A DNA stretch of 64,000 bases from Paenibacillus sp. FSL H7-0737 (lineage in GTDB: Bacteria > Bacillota > Bacilli > Paenibacillales > Paenibacillaceae), in the NCBI RefSeq assembly GCF_000758545.1, contig NZ_CP009279.1, positions 3,658,001 through 3,722,000 of the forward strand, read 5' to 3'. The notes beneath the pieces are model-generated. The model saw nothing but the letters and a program-made list of their open reading frames with translations. It did no database searches and was not told the DNA's origin. Both the position numbers and the translations under genes were made by a program. Below are positions 7,224-16,040 of the stretch, in pieces; within the stretch, counting starts at the first letter, position 1; every line of letters starts with the position of its first letter.

Positions 7224-8576
7224 CTATGCCACCTCCCAATCAATATTAAAGATTTCAATTGCATCGAGCGGTTTTGCAGATAAAGAGAAGTAAGCATAAT
7301 CCATATCACTTTTCTTCGTTGGATGTTCGGTAAATGTAAATTCTGAGCCAATCGCCTTTTGTTCAGCACGAGTCTTCAAATAACTAACGACTGCTGCGAT
7401 AAACATCCCCCGACCATCCTTGTCATTGTCCAGCTTAGCCTTGTTTGTTTTGCCAGCAAAGTAGATGTCGTTCAAAATTTGGTCAATCGTCATGGAAACT
7501 CTAATCTTGCCGAAGTCCTCCCGTTCCCCTGCCCCAAGTGTGGTCAATGTGTTCACTGCCGACTCAATAATATAGTCGTAGCCGTCACGGGTAGCCATCA
7601 GCGTGCCTTCGGCCAACCCCTTCAAAACTTCACTATGGCTCCAGTCCACTAGCGCTTCAGTCATTGGTACCTTAACACCCGTAAATGATTTATTTGCAGG
7701 TGTTCCAGCGGCTAAACCAGCTACCCATGCCGCCCACTGCAAGGAAGTATAAGTCTTTCCGTTGGAATGTTCACCAGCCAAAGAGCAATTGATGATAAAA
7801 CGAGCATTAGCAGCGCGGCTGCGGGTGTTGTGAGCTTCAATATCATCATCAGCCCCCGATGCTCCTGCAATGACCAGCTGTGCTAGCTTGCGAGCCTTGC
7901 TACGCCGATCTAGCAGCCATTGCTTAGCAGCAGCTTGTACCGCTGCGTCCGAGGAAGGTAGATAAACGACATCAAACACTAGACCATCAATGCGATTTAA
8001 GATGCCGCTCCAATTGGCTGCCGTGATCGCTGCAGTACCAGTAACTCCGCCAGCCAACTTTGTATAGGCAACATCAGCCAAAGCCGTTGAACCTGTGTCC
8101 TTAAAACGCACCATGTTAGACTTTTTCAGAGCATTGATAGCTTCAGTTTTATCAGCGACCAAGAAAGTCTCAGTATCGTAGATACCTTTCGTATCCCGAA
8201 CGACAATTTCTTTCTTGGTAGCATCAACCAAGCTGGCACGGATGAGGTACTCGAAATCATTTCCGCGAGTGCCTGGATAACGGGCCTCAATGGTATAGCT
8301 GCTGGCTACTGCAACGGATGCTGCTACCTCACTGTCGTTGGTGACACGGTAACCGATAACGGTCGCCCCGTTCTCAGCTGCTAGCTCCAACTCATCTACC
8401 AACAATTCAGATTCTTTCAAACGCTCCGACTGATCCGCCATATCCACTGCTTTATTTGGCAATCCCCACTCTGCTTGATACGGTACCAAAACGCGACCAG
8501 ATACCGATAGGACACGAGACTTCGCAACCGCCTGCAGCTCCACATATGCACCTGGTCTATTCCGTTGTATCGACAT
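7224..8576 (-). CDS. Contractile tail sheath protein, XkdK-like
   Basis: 450 residues, close to XkdK (about 466). It begins MSIQRNRPGAYVELQAVAKS, the typical sheath N-terminus that forms the inter-subunit handshake, and has a variable central domain with VVYLPSSDAAVQAAAKQWLL. The C-terminal core includes AGEREDFGKIRVSMTIDQIL and the closing DAIEIFNIDWEV. It polymerises around the tube and contracts for injection. It overlaps the preceding small gene by 20 bases. This gene shows that the phage type is myovirus-like. Confidence 0.9.
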   Translation of the reverse strand: MSIQRNRPGAYVELQAVAKSRVLSVSGRVLVPYQAEWGLPNKAVDMADQSERLKESELLVDELELAAENGATVIGYRVTNDSEVAASVAVASSYTIEARYPGTRGNDFEYLIRASLVDATKKEIVVRDTKGIYDTETFLVADKTEAINALKKSNMVRFKDTGSTALADVAYTKLAGGVTGTAAITAANWSGILNRIDGLVFDVVYLPSSDAAVQAAAKQWLLDRRSKARKLAQLVIAGASGADDDIEAHNTRSRAANARFIINCSLAGEHSNGKTYTSLQWAAWVAGLAAGTPANKSFTGVKVPMTEALVDWSHSEVLKGLAEGTLMATRDGYDYIIESAVNTLTTLGAGEREDFGKIRVSMTIDQILNDIYFAGKTNKAKLDNDKDGRGMFIAAVVSYLKTRAEQKAIGSEFTFTEHPTKKSDMDYAYFSLSAKPLDAIEIFNIDWEVA

Positions 8577-8802
8577 TCACTGTTTCCTCCTTTTTTGTCA
8601 GTCCCAAATAGGCTTTCACCTTTTGAATAACTTCCTGCTGAGACAGCAGGGTATCATCGTCACAATCAAAAAGAGCGCCTGCAATTTCAAAGCGTTCCCG
8701 CTTCAAAACCACTGCGCTCTCTATCCATTCCTGCTTACTCCGCTTGTTCAGGGTATCTGGAACAACATTAGTAGGCTGGCGAATCTGTTTTTTTAAGTTC
8801 AT
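8557..8802 (-). CDS. YqzN/YkzM-like small phage protein
   Basis: 81 residues. The centre, WIESAVVLKRERFEIAGALF followed by DDTLLSQQEVIQKVKAYL, matches the small helical YqzN/YkzM-type proteins found immediately before the sheath gene in PBSX and skin. The role is unknown; the position suggests tail assembly. A TTTTCCTCCC-complement ribosome site precedes the ATG. Confidence 0.7.
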   Translation of the reverse strand: MNLKKQIRQPTNVVPDTLNKRSKQEWIESAVVLKRERFEIAGALFDCDDDTLLSQQEVIQKVKAYLGLTKKEETVNVDTTE

Positions 8803-8833
8803 TCTTTAAGTTTTCCTCCCTTTCTGTTTCAAA

Positions 8834-8860
8834 AGAAAAACCGCCTTTCCTTAGGCGGTT
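8834..8860 (-). terminator. Terminator of the cargo gene at 8872-9546
   Basis: AACCGCC/GGCGGTT stem followed on the minus strand by TTTTTCTTTTG. It lies inside the structural operon, directly after the cargo gene. Confidence 0.75.
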
Positions 8861-8871
8861 ACAGTTAGTGC

Positions 8872-9546
8872 TTAATCGACATTTCCTGTTGCTGGTTCTT
8901 GCTCTTCATTGATTGTACAATCATCTAACCAAGGTTCTATACTCCAAACAGACTTCCGGGCAGCGTATAACGTATTATTATCATTTGTGTAGATGAACAT
9001 TTCTTCATACCCATCCTTATACACGTCAAATAAATGTGCTGGCAGAATGGCAGCATCAAATGCCCATACCTCATCTTTTTTGCTGCAAACTACAGCTTCC
9101 CAGGGTATTCCATCCGTAACTTCATTAGTGAAATATACTCCCGTTTGTTTAAATTCCTCCGAGAACTTACTCAACATCGACCATACTAATGATTTAATCT
9201 CATCTTTTAACTGTCCTGTTCTGTAATCAAGCTCAATCTCTTCTGTCCAAAACAGTAAACTAACTTCTAACCACGATTCTTCCAATTCGCTAATGGCCTT
9301 AGGTGTCCATCCCATTACATATGGGCGGATATGAAATGGGTGCTCATTATAATCAAAAATCTGAGATTCCGCATCACCACCTACGTACATAAAACCATTA
9401 TCAGAGACTTCATATTCAAGTTCTGGCGAAAAGTACTTAGATTCAAGAGATAGTGATTTTAGTACATTTGAGAAGTGGAGAATAATTTCCTTAAAGTTTT
9501 TTTGGTCGCATTTGAGGTAGGTCTGAATTTGGGAGTATTCGGGCAT
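8872..9546 (-). CDS. Unrecognised cargo protein in the tail operon
   Basis: 224 acidic, Trp-rich residues with no membrane segment. Features include DYNEHPFHIRPYVMGWTPKA, a central EEIELDYRTGQLKDEIKSLV helix and FDAAILPAHLFDVYKDGYEE. I do not recognise the family. It sits between the tail terminator and the YqzN-like gene, is AT-richer than either, is followed by its own terminator, and has a TATACT-like -10 box about 60 bases upstream. This looks like a self-contained moron. Confidence 0.65.
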   Translation of the reverse strand: MPEYSQIQTYLKCDQKNFKEIILHFSNVLKSLSLESKYFSPELEYEVSDNGFMYVGGDAESQIFDYNEHPFHIRPYVMGWTPKAISELEESWLEVSLLFWTEEIELDYRTGQLKDEIKSLVWSMLSKFSEEFKQTGVYFTNEVTDGIPWEAVVCSKKDEVWAFDAAILPAHLFDVYKDGYEEMFIYTNDNNTLYAARKSVWSIEPWLDDCTINEEQEPATGNVD

Positions 9547-9652
9547 CTGGTCACATCATTTCTCAATTTTTAATGATTCCAGTATACCCCATTTACTCAA
9601 GTCTAACTAACGAAATTTCTGTTATATTAACAAATAGAATCGAACGTTAATT

Positions 9653-10129
9653 TCAACTAGGTTCAATAAAAAAGTCATTGATCTTCTGGATCTGCCGCCC
9701 GTCATCTCTGATCATAAGTTTCGGAACGTGAGTCAGAAATGAATACCTAAACGTAACTTCCATCCGATCATTCTGCGGCCGAGTGCGTGGAGCCTCAATC
9801 ACCATCATGATTCCAAAGCGCTTCGAAACCACACAGAACCGCCGTTGGCGGAGGTAAAGGAAGAAGGGTGATAAGTCTAGAGGAATGGGCTCTCCGTCTT
9901 CCTCTACCACACTACGGTCGATGTCGTAATGAAAGACTAACCCTACATCCTCAATGATTCGGTCTGCCCGCGGCGTGTGTGCTTTATCGGATACCAGATC
10001 CGTCTCGATAAACACGCTTGGACGATCAAACTGCCCTGCCAGCCAAAGGGAACGATCTCGAAGAATCGGCAGCTCCGGGTATATCCGCTGCACGAGTTCT
10101 GCCCAGGCTTTTAATCCGACATCCATCAT
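9653..10129 (-). CDS. Tail terminator protein, XkdJ/YqbJ-like
   Basis: 158 residues with LLxxG-type N-terminal helices, then strands such as SVFIETDLVSD, EDVGLVFHYDIDR and RMEVTFRYSFLTHVP. This is the composition of the small tail terminator (DUF6838-like) proteins at this position in PBSX/skin, which cap the tail tube and join it to the head. It overlaps the HK97-gp10-like gene by four bases, indicating translational coupling. Confidence 0.65.
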   Translation of the reverse strand: MMDVGLKAWAELVQRIYPELPILRDRSLWLAGQFDRPSVFIETDLVSDKAHTPRADRIIEDVGLVFHYDIDRSVVEEDGEPIPLDLSPFFLYLRQRRFCVVSKRFGIMMVIEAPRTRPQNDRMEVTFRYSFLTHVPKLMIRDDGRQIQKINDFFIEPS

Positions 10130-10620
10130 GACAGCATCCTCCCCAGCTCCTTCTCCAGACGCTTCATAATTAATGCATTCATGCCACCTTCCAGCTGTTG
10201 AACAGCAATATCAAAGTAATGTCGACCAATGAACGATCGTGGCTTAGCCATAAATCCACCCTTTGCCCTGGGATCATAGACAAATGTACCATTCGTTGCC
10301 CAATAACCTGGGACAAAGTGAGCCTTGTGGATGGTATAACCGTCATTGAGATGACGTGCGTAAGGAACATTTGAACCGACTTCGATAGTAATAGAATTGC
10401 GGTCAATATCCCACTCCCAAATGTTATTCTCCTCTCCACGAGTAAAGGAGTTCCACATCAATCCAGTGTCAATCAGATCCTGTTTATCAATCTCATCGAT
10501 GACCAGGTTCAAAAGTGTTTCGCCCACAGCCTCAGCAATGTTCTTAAGGATCTGACTAACCCCTTCGTCGCTCAGCTTCTTAAATTTCTTCGCAAGTCCG
10601 TCAAAATCATGCACGCTCAC
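10126..10620 (-). CDS. HK97 gp10-like head-tail joining protein, XkdI/YqbI-like
   Basis: 164 residues: an N-terminal helix (FDGLAKKFKKLSDEGVSQIL), then DTGLMWNSFTRG and SNVPYARHLNDGYTIHKAHF, which are hallmark segments of the gp10 family (an LxxS-type helix, then YAxxxxxG). The C-terminal helix closes the domain. These proteins act in connector completion between head and tail. It is coupled by overlaps on both sides. Confidence 0.8.
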   Translation of the reverse strand: MSVHDFDGLAKKFKKLSDEGVSQILKNIAEAVGETLLNLVIDEIDKQDLIDTGLMWNSFTRGEENNIWEWDIDRNSITIEVGSNVPYARHLNDGYTIHKAHFVPGYWATNGTFVYDPRAKGGFMAKPRSFIGRHYFDIAVQQLEGGMNALIMKRLEKELGRMLS

Positions 10621-10933
10621 TACCTTTCACCTCGCAAGTCACCAACAGCTCGCGCCAGTAACGGCGCGGGTTAGAGTCAATCACCAGATACTTGCGTCCG
10701 AACAGCAATACTTCGTCACTGATTTGAACGTCCGCTGTCTTTGGAACCCCGATTGTCTTTTTCACAATGTATATGACAGGAGTGGAATCTGCCTTGGCAT
10801 CAGTCTGCGTCTTAACAACGAAACCTTTCAGATCTGCGATCTTTCCTACCTTCCGATCGCTGAATAAGTTTTCCGCATCTTGTTGGCGGCCGACCCGGTA
10901 TACGGCCAGCGGTGTATTCATGCGGTGATTCAT
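10607..10933 (-). CDS. Head-tail adaptor, XkdH/YqbH-like
   Basis: 108 residues of mainly beta sequence, with TPVIYIVKKTIGVPKTADVQ and SDEVLLFGRKYLVIDSNPRR. The pattern fits the DUF3599/XkdH-type stopper proteins that plug the connector. The start ATG overlaps the previous stop in an ATGA, and the end overlaps the next gene by 14 bases. Confidence 0.7.
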   Translation of the reverse strand: MNHRMNTPLAVYRVGRQQDAENLFSDRKVGKIADLKGFVVKTQTDAKADSTPVIYIVKKTIGVPKTADVQISDEVLLFGRKYLVIDSNPRRYWRELLVTCEVKGSERA

Positions 10934-11316
10934 AGCAAATAGGCCGTGATGTTCCCATCATCCGGCCCGGACTGCTGCTTCTTGACCCATAGGAAGAGGA
11001 TAGAGTCCACATCAGCATTGCCCGTGGTCTTCCCTTCTACTGCCTGCCGGGTGTAGGTCCAGGCGCCCTCACTCTCAGCTGAGTAACCGCGGGCGACGGA
11101 AGCCAAGTATTCCTCACTATCCTGCAGAGCCAGTGACTCCGCAAGTTTCACCCAGGCCAACATGAGCTGCTTATCTGCCACCTCCGGAAAAGGAACAGGT
11201 AAGTACAGCTCAATCCGGGTCTGTGCATCATCAATGTACTGCTGAAGCTGAACGTCAGTTGCCTCTTGTACAGCACTAACGCGGCTACGTTTCTTAAGGA
11301 GTGTCGCTTCCAGCAT
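10930..11316 (-). CDS. Head completion protein, YqbG-like (DUF3199)
   Basis: 128 residues from the ATG at 11316 (an alternative GTG is 3 codons upstream). It is a helical bundle with VQLQQYIDDAQTRIELYLPV, then ADKQLMLAWVKLAESLALQD, typical of YqbG/SPP1 gp15-like connector adaptors that bind the portal. It overlaps the YqbF-like gene, consistent with tight late-operon packing. Confidence 0.7.
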   Translation of the reverse strand: MLEATLLKKRSRVSAVQEATDVQLQQYIDDAQTRIELYLPVPFPEVADKQLMLAWVKLAESLALQDSEEYLASVARGYSAESEGAWTYTRQAVEGKTTGNADVDSILFLWVKKQQSGPDDGNITAYLL

Positions 11317-11599
11317 TCGGCACACCGCCGCCTTCCAGCGCCTTTAGTTCATTGATAAGCTCGGGCTTCTTCATATCCGCAAAGCCTTCAATACCGGCTT
11401 TCTTCGCCTTGTCCTTCAGTTGGGGAACTGTCAGATCTTCCAGCGGAATGACCTTCTCAGCATTCACTTCAAAATCAGGATGCTCATGCAGTTTTTCCAG
11501 CACAACTGAATCTTCCACTAGTACCGGTTTAGCCGGCTCAAAACGAATACTATACAGCCGAAGTGAGGCGTTCTTGCCTCTGTAGGTCACGTATGGCAT
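11294..11599 (-). CDS. YqbF-like protein with HeH/LEM-type domain
   Basis: 101 residues. The N-terminal 45 residues form a small beta domain (YVTYRGKNASLRLYSIRFEP). The C-terminal part, LTVPQLKDKAKKAGIEGFAD then KKPELINELKAL, is a clear HeH/LEM (SAP-like) helix-extended-helix. The same two-part layout occurs in YqbF of the skin element. Its role is unknown; a minor capsid or nucleic-acid contact is possible. Confidence 0.75.
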   Translation of the reverse strand: MPYVTYRGKNASLRLYSIRFEPAKPVLVEDSVVLEKLHEHPDFEVNAEKVIPLEDLTVPQLKDKAKKAGIEGFADMKKPELINELKALEGGGVPNAGSDTP

Positions 11600-12555
11600 T
11601 AGAATTCCACCCCTTCCACGTAGGCCAAAGCTTGCGGCTCTTCGAAGATGGCATCAAAGTCGGAATGAATCGCATAGAAACGCTTATCAGTCCAGATTGC
11701 CTCCTTGCCCTCAGTCGTCTTCCGAATCTGCATGTCATAAGTATGGACCATCGCAAAGTTCGGCTGATATGGGAAGAGAATCGATCCTTCCGGCATACTC
11801 CAAACCTCTTCGACCTCGTAGGCGTTGACTTTCTTCGTGCCCCCCAAGATCTGCAACTGAATAGATGCGCTGGTGTCCTTCTCAGCCAACATTTGTAGTC
11901 GCTCGCTGAAAGTATTTGGATGCATAAAGTATTTAAATACCCCACCAGCACGATAACGGGTTGGTATCGCACGTTCGACCTCAAACAAAATCCCTGTTTT
12001 CTCTTTAGCCGAAAGTGTCTTCCAATCTAAGTAATGACCGGTGGTACGTGCCTTCTTCAACCAACCGTCATTTATGCACAAAAACTCATAATCCGGATCC
12101 GTGTTCGAAGTTGCCGTATCACCATTAAAACCGATGTCTTGCATATTCTCACCATAGTTGTTAGCCATAGCCCGCATGATAATATCCTCTGCGTTTTGTC
12201 CACGCACCCGCTGAGTTTGGCGAATAAATTCCTCGGTAATATCAAATGGAACAATTACCGGCTCCACTGAATAAGGGATCTGTGGAAAGGTCAAACCAGG
12301 CGTGTTGGAAGCCATAATATTCTCTTTTTTACTACGCATGTTACGGCCTCGTACACCCACCTTGTCAATGGTTCCTTTAGAACTCTTCCGATTCTCATGA
12401 CGAATCCCTTTTAGGAAGCCATTTGCTTCGTACGCCATATCGGTGAAGGCTTCCACTTCCTCATAGTTCAAGGCGTTCTGGTCCATCGGTGTAACGATGG
12501 TTGATTTACGAATGCTCGTATTTGCGATATTACCGTTTGTTCTCATGATTTGCAT
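11599..12555 (-). CDS. Major capsid protein, XkdG/YqbE-like
   Basis: 318 residues in the position of the capsid gene, directly after the protease/scaffold and of the right length. It contains DITEEFIRQTQRVRGQNAED, YFMHPNTFSERLQML with the characteristic HPxT pattern of capsid P-domains, and WSMPEGSILFPYQPNFAMVH near the end. The fold is expected to be HK97-like. GGGGGAATGCAA precedes the start. It is the most abundant virion protein if the late operon is expressed. Confidence 0.8.
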   Translation of the reverse strand: MQIMRTNGNIANTSIRKSTIVTPMDQNALNYEEVEAFTDMAYEANGFLKGIRHENRKSSKGTIDKVGVRGRNMRSKKENIMASNTPGLTFPQIPYSVEPVIVPFDITEEFIRQTQRVRGQNAEDIIMRAMANNYGENMQDIGFNGDTATSNTDPDYEFLCINDGWLKKARTTGHYLDWKTLSAKEKTGILFEVERAIPTRYRAGGVFKYFMHPNTFSERLQMLAEKDTSASIQLQILGGTKKVNAYEVEEVWSMPEGSILFPYQPNFAMVHTYDMQIRKTTEGKEAIWTDKRFYAIHSDFDAIFEEPQALAYVEGVEF

Positions 12556-12567
12556 TCCCCCTTTAAT

Positions 12568-13794
12568 TTACAGAAAGCGTCCGAAACTTACGGCGCCTTC
12601 TGATTTGCTGATTTCTTCTTGCTCACCTTGCGCAGAAGCACCGCGACTGTTCTTCACCAGTTGTACATCTGCTGCCAGCGTCTGCATCTGCTCACTCAGC
12701 GGTGCTAGAGCTTTCGCAATGGCATCCGTTATTGCAGTCTCTTCTACGGTTGCAGCCGGAGTTACACCGCATGCGGGCTGGTCACCTTCGACACCTTCTT
12801 CTTTCTTCAGCTCCGCAATCTCTGACGTCAGGCCTTCTACCTGCTTGGCGATCGGAGCCAGTGCGGCTGTTACAGCCTTGGCAATATCTTCAGCTTTCAA
12901 ATCGTCATCCTCCTCGGGCTCTTGCTCTACAGGAGCCGTTTTATTTTTAAGTTCGGTCAATGCAGCGATCGCATCATCGACGTGTTTCAGGTTGTTGGCG
13001 GAAATCTTCTTGCCAGCTTTGGCAATCTGCTCAGGCGGTGTACCGATGGCTTTGACGATATCTTCTTTGGTCAGCACATCCTGCGCAATATCTACAAAAT
13101 CTTGAAGCGCCTCACGAATAGTATCCACATCGGTTTCCATCCCGCTGTTATAACTGTCCCAATTAAAAAGAACCGAGTTGAGGGCATCCTGCGCCGCCCA
13201 AAATTCTCGGTTCTTCCGGTTCTTATGGTATTTATCAGCGACCGCACCCTTTTCGATCAAGCCCAGCGCTTTAGCTATTCGGCTCAAGATTCCCTTGGAT
13301 ACCTCCTCTTCCTCCTCGATCTCTTCCCGCTTACCTACACCCCACATTAAAAAGCCAGTTATCTCGCCTTTCTTGATTGCCTCCCAAGTATCATTTTCAG
13401 TCACTTTTACAGCTGCCACCCAGGAGCCCTTCACGATCTCCTGCTCACCGAGTGTCATGTCGCAAGGAGCAATGTAAGACTCAATGACGAAGCCCTTGTC
13501 CGCTTCGAGATCGTGCTGCTTGTCGATGTTGTAGGTATGCTGCTTCTCCATGAAGAGATGAGCTGCCTTCTCGATCTCGACTTCATCCATTTGATCGTCA
13601 TGTGCGTCTGCCACATCTGGCTGATACACCACACCTTTGACAATCCGCTTATCATCATCAATCTTAGCGATTTGAACCTGTTTCTGGATGGCGTTCTTCC
13701 CGGCAGACTTGATGATGGCAAACGGCACGCCGTTCGCTCCTTTATCTACCAGAGAGATATGCGTGATTTTAGCATCTTTCAGTTTATAGCTCAT
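12568..13794 (-). CDS. Prohead protease fused to scaffold, XkdF-like
   Basis: 408 residues. Residues 1-160 resemble the XkdF-type serine protease domain: ITHISLVDKGANGVPFAI at the start, GVVYQPDVADAHDDQMDEVE, KQHDLEADKGFVIESYIAPC and IVKGSWVAAVKVTENDTWEA. The remaining two thirds are acidic and helical with coiled-coil segments, as expected for an internal scaffold, and end in GAVSFGRFL. The product would shape the prohead and then digest the scaffold. It is the first gene after the ECF cassette in the direction of transcription. Confidence 0.8.
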   Translation of the reverse strand: MSYKLKDAKITHISLVDKGANGVPFAIIKSAGKNAIQKQVQIAKIDDDKRIVKGVVYQPDVADAHDDQMDEVEIEKAAHLFMEKQHTYNIDKQHDLEADKGFVIESYIAPCDMTLGEQEIVKGSWVAAVKVTENDTWEAIKKGEITGFLMWGVGKREEIEEEEEVSKGILSRIAKALGLIEKGAVADKYHKNRKNREFWAAQDALNSVLFNWDSYNSGMETDVDTIREALQDFVDIAQDVLTKEDIVKAIGTPPEQIAKAGKKISANNLKHVDDAIAALTELKNKTAPVEQEPEEDDDLKAEDIAKAVTAALAPIAKQVEGLTSEIAELKKEEGVEGDQPACGVTPAATVEETAITDAIAKALAPLSEQMQTLAADVQLVKNSRGASAQGEQEEISKSEGAVSFGRFL

Positions 13795-13910
13795 ATTCTG
13801 TTCTCACCTCCTTTCAATAAAAAAGCAGCTATTATTAGATGACTCCTTGCAGAATTTGAATTGTAATGGCATCAAACTTCTAAAAAAATAATAGACTGAC
13901 CCTAGAAATT

Positions 13911-13963
13911 GAAACAGCGACAGCAAAGGACGAGAAAATAATGTCCTAGACTGTCGCTGTTTC
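13911..13963. terminator. Large hairpin upstream of the protease gene
   Basis: GAAACAGCGACAG pairs perfectly with CTGTCGCTGTTTC across a 27-base loop that can itself pair GGAC with GTCC. It has no long T run, so it may be a repeat element or RNA-processing structure rather than a simple terminator. Confidence 0.55.
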
Positions 13964-14227
13964 ATTGAACTAACGTGTCCCGTTAGCTTAACCAACTGTA
14001 GTGTGGTTTCTACTGTTACATTGTCTTGATAAAGATTTATTGGTCTTTCCGCATCAGTTGAATACTCATCCATATGCATTTAATCTTTCGAGTTTTATGA
14101 TTCCGCTATGAGCCCCTTTACCTTCGATTCAAAAACCAGTTCATACTGTTGCCGTTAGCGCAATGACTGCAACCAAACCACACGCGATCATGATACCACA
14201 TATTGGAATTATTCTGCCCGTTAGTTG

Positions 14228-14253
14228 AGAAAAGGCTGCCATTCGGCAGCCTT
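14228..14253 (-). terminator. Terminator of the ECF/anti-sigma operon
   Basis: AAGGCTGCC/GGCAGCCTT stem with an ATTC loop, followed on the minus strand by TTTTC. It lies 100 bases past the anti-sigma gene. Confidence 0.7.
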
Positions 14254-14353
14254 GATACAGTAGAACTATAGTGTTGCGTTAGTGGAATATACAATCTCTG
14301 ATGTTAAGTTGAGTCAACCCTATTTACTTTTATCGGTGGTCAATAACGATCGT

Positions 14354-15436
14354 TTAATCTTTTGGTTTTATTTCGATCAGCATCTCTAACTCAGGAATAT
14401 ACATTCTTTTCATCGTATCGTCTTCTTGCTTATAAATAGAAATATACGGCTTCACAATGACAGACTGAGGAACATCATCGAAGGGTCTAAATTCAGCATT
14501 CATAGAAAACACCTCCGTACCAGGAATCAGAGTTCCGGCTAAGCCCCCTGACTTTTCAACGATATTTCCAGATTGATCCTCGATCACATAATCAAAATAG
14601 CGTCCTTCGGTAAGCTTCTCTATTTCATCCGAGTTCTCGATATTAACCACTAGTTGTGTCATGATTGGTGTGAATTCCAGACTTTTAACAGTAAGTTTTA
14701 CTCTATTCCAGGTCTTCTCGGCATGAGGAGGTGTAACCTTATATACTTCTGCGGTTTTCTCGACAGGTATCTCGAACTGGAACGGCATTTCCTCCATGCC
14801 ATTAAGTAATAAAGTAAACCCTAGTTGAAACGTTTCCGGGAACGAATACATCTCACCAGTACCACTATCCACCTCGGAGTGGCTGACGCTAATAACTGCT
14901 GCGCCTTCGCTTGGATTCGATTCATCTATTTGGGTATGTCCGCCTGAGAGGATCATTGGAAAGTCTTTACCATCGATTTTGACAAACGCCTCATACTTAA
15001 CCGGAACACTTCCTCCTTCATTGTTCTTCATATGTAACACGAACGAGACATTTGATCCCGTATATATGACCTTCTTTATGCTTAGAGTGAATTCATTATG
15101 CGTTATGCTGTAGCTGGTCTTCGAGAGTAACCCTCTTTGATCGGCAGTCTCAAGCCCCACATTACCCGTAAGTTTAAATAATCGATCCATGATAGGAATT
15201 CCCTTCAAAGTCTGGGCGATTGTAGTCGAGACGAATGCTGAACTGAACAAGCAGACGAATAGAATCGCTGCGGCGGCAGCTACCAATGTAACTTTGCGTT
15301 TATTACTTGCAGTCTTTTTTATCGGTTCTAGCTCAGCAAACGCCTCCATCAATTTCAACTCTACGATCTCTGGTATGATTTCAGGTTCTTCTGCACGAAG
15401 TTCCAACAATTTGTTTTTCAACTGAAAGTCATTCAT
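14354..15436 (-). CDS. DUF4179-type membrane anti-sigma factor
   Basis: 360 residues. A short cytoplasmic N-terminal part (MNDFQLKNKLLELRAEEPEI) is followed by one membrane helix at about residues 47-68 and a long extracellular beta-rich domain with FTLSIKKVIYTGSNVSFVLH and MEEMPFQFEIPVEKTAEVYK. This is the arrangement of DUF4179 proteins, which are encoded directly after ECF sigma factors in Bacilli and hold them inactive at the membrane. It overlaps the sigma gene by four bases. Confidence 0.8.
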   Translation of the reverse strand: MNDFQLKNKLLELRAEEPEIIPEIVELKLMEAFAELEPIKKTASNKRKVTLVAAAAAILFVCLFSSAFVSTTIAQTLKGIPIMDRLFKLTGNVGLETADQRGLLSKTSYSITHNEFTLSIKKVIYTGSNVSFVLHMKNNEGGSVPVKYEAFVKIDGKDFPMILSGGHTQIDESNPSEGAAVISVSHSEVDSGTGEMYSFPETFQLGFTLLLNGMEEMPFQFEIPVEKTAEVYKVTPPHAEKTWNRVKLTVKSLEFTPIMTQLVVNIENSDEIEKLTEGRYFDYVIEDQSGNIVEKSGGLAGTLIPGTEVFSMNAEFRPFDDVPQSVIVKPYISIYKQEDDTMKRMYIPELEMLIEIKPKD

Positions 15437-15957
15437 GCCTCATGCTCCTTTCTTTCTGAATTGGACAACCATTCAAGTAATTGCTTACGGGCACGATACA
15501 TTCTCGTTTTTACTGCTCCCTCTGTTAGATCTAAAATATTGGAAATCTGTTTCATCGTCATATCGTGAAAATAGTGTAAAATAACAACGATACGCAATGG
15601 TTCGTCTAGATCATTCACTAGTTCCCGGAGATCGATGTTCTCATACCCTGGTTCAATATACGTGATCCTCTTAATCTCATCAGCCTCTCCTTGCTTGTGC
15701 TGGTTCCCTAGTATCCGATTGCACTCATTGATCAGAATACGGAATATCCACGTCTGGAAATAATCCGGTTGTTGGAGGGAGTGCAATGCCTTGTACGCTT
15801 TAAGTACTGTTTCTTGAATAGCATCGCCGCAGTCCTCATCAGTATTCAATAGGGTTCGTGCCATACGATACATGGGCAACTTAATTTCGGTGATGAGACG
15901 TATAAATGCTTCATGATCGCCTTTTCTTGCCTTTTTTATATCTTGCTTATTGATCAC
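15433..15957 (-). CDS. ECF RNA polymerase sigma factor
   Basis: 174 residues from a GTG start after AAAGGAGAATC. Region 2 is seen as GDHEAFIRLITEIKLPMYRM with DCGDAIQETVLKAYKAL and FQTWIFRILINECNR. Region 4 is LRIVVILHYFHDMTMKQISN with EGAVKTRMYRARKQLLEWL. It is of the SigM/SigV/SigW-like stress type. The gene lies inside a phage head operon, yet it and its anti-sigma look like host chromosomal genes. An ECF-type promoter precedes it, so autoregulation is likely. Confidence 0.85.
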   Translation of the reverse strand: MINKQDIKKARKGDHEAFIRLITEIKLPMYRMARTLLNTDEDCGDAIQETVLKAYKALHSLQQPDYFQTWIFRILINECNRILGNQHKQGEADEIKRITYIEPGYENIDLRELVNDLDEPLRIVVILHYFHDMTMKQISNILDLTEGAVKTRMYRARKQLLEWLSNSERKEHEA

Positions 15958-16013
15958 ATCGATGATTCTCCTTTGCCTTATTAATTATGATAACACCGTT
16001 CAATCAATTGTTA

Positions 16014-16040
16014 GATACGAATTATTGCCAAAAGGTTACA
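16014..16040 (-). promoter_or_regulatory. ECF-type promoter of the sigma/anti-sigma operon
   Basis: The minus strand has TGTAACCTTTT (the -35 core TGTAAC at 16035-16040), 15 bases, then CGTATC (16014-16019). This is very close to the TGAAAC-N16-CGTA pattern of Bacillus ECF promoters and lies 57 bases before the start codon. Confidence 0.6.

Larger units (their letters stand above)
13795..14353. other. Noncoding gap with hairpins beside the ECF cassette
   Basis: This stretch separates the anti-sigma gene from the protease gene. It has a 13-bp perfect inverted repeat (13911-13923/13951-13963), several CCGTTAG motifs (near 13979, 14151 and 14216), and a terminator. A frame at 13804-14079 runs through the hairpin without a ribosome site and I do not call it. 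Confidence 0.5.

Noticed and set aside
13804..14079. A 91-codon minus-strand frame
   Set aside because: No ribosome site, and its second half is the 13-bp inverted repeat and hairpin sequence.
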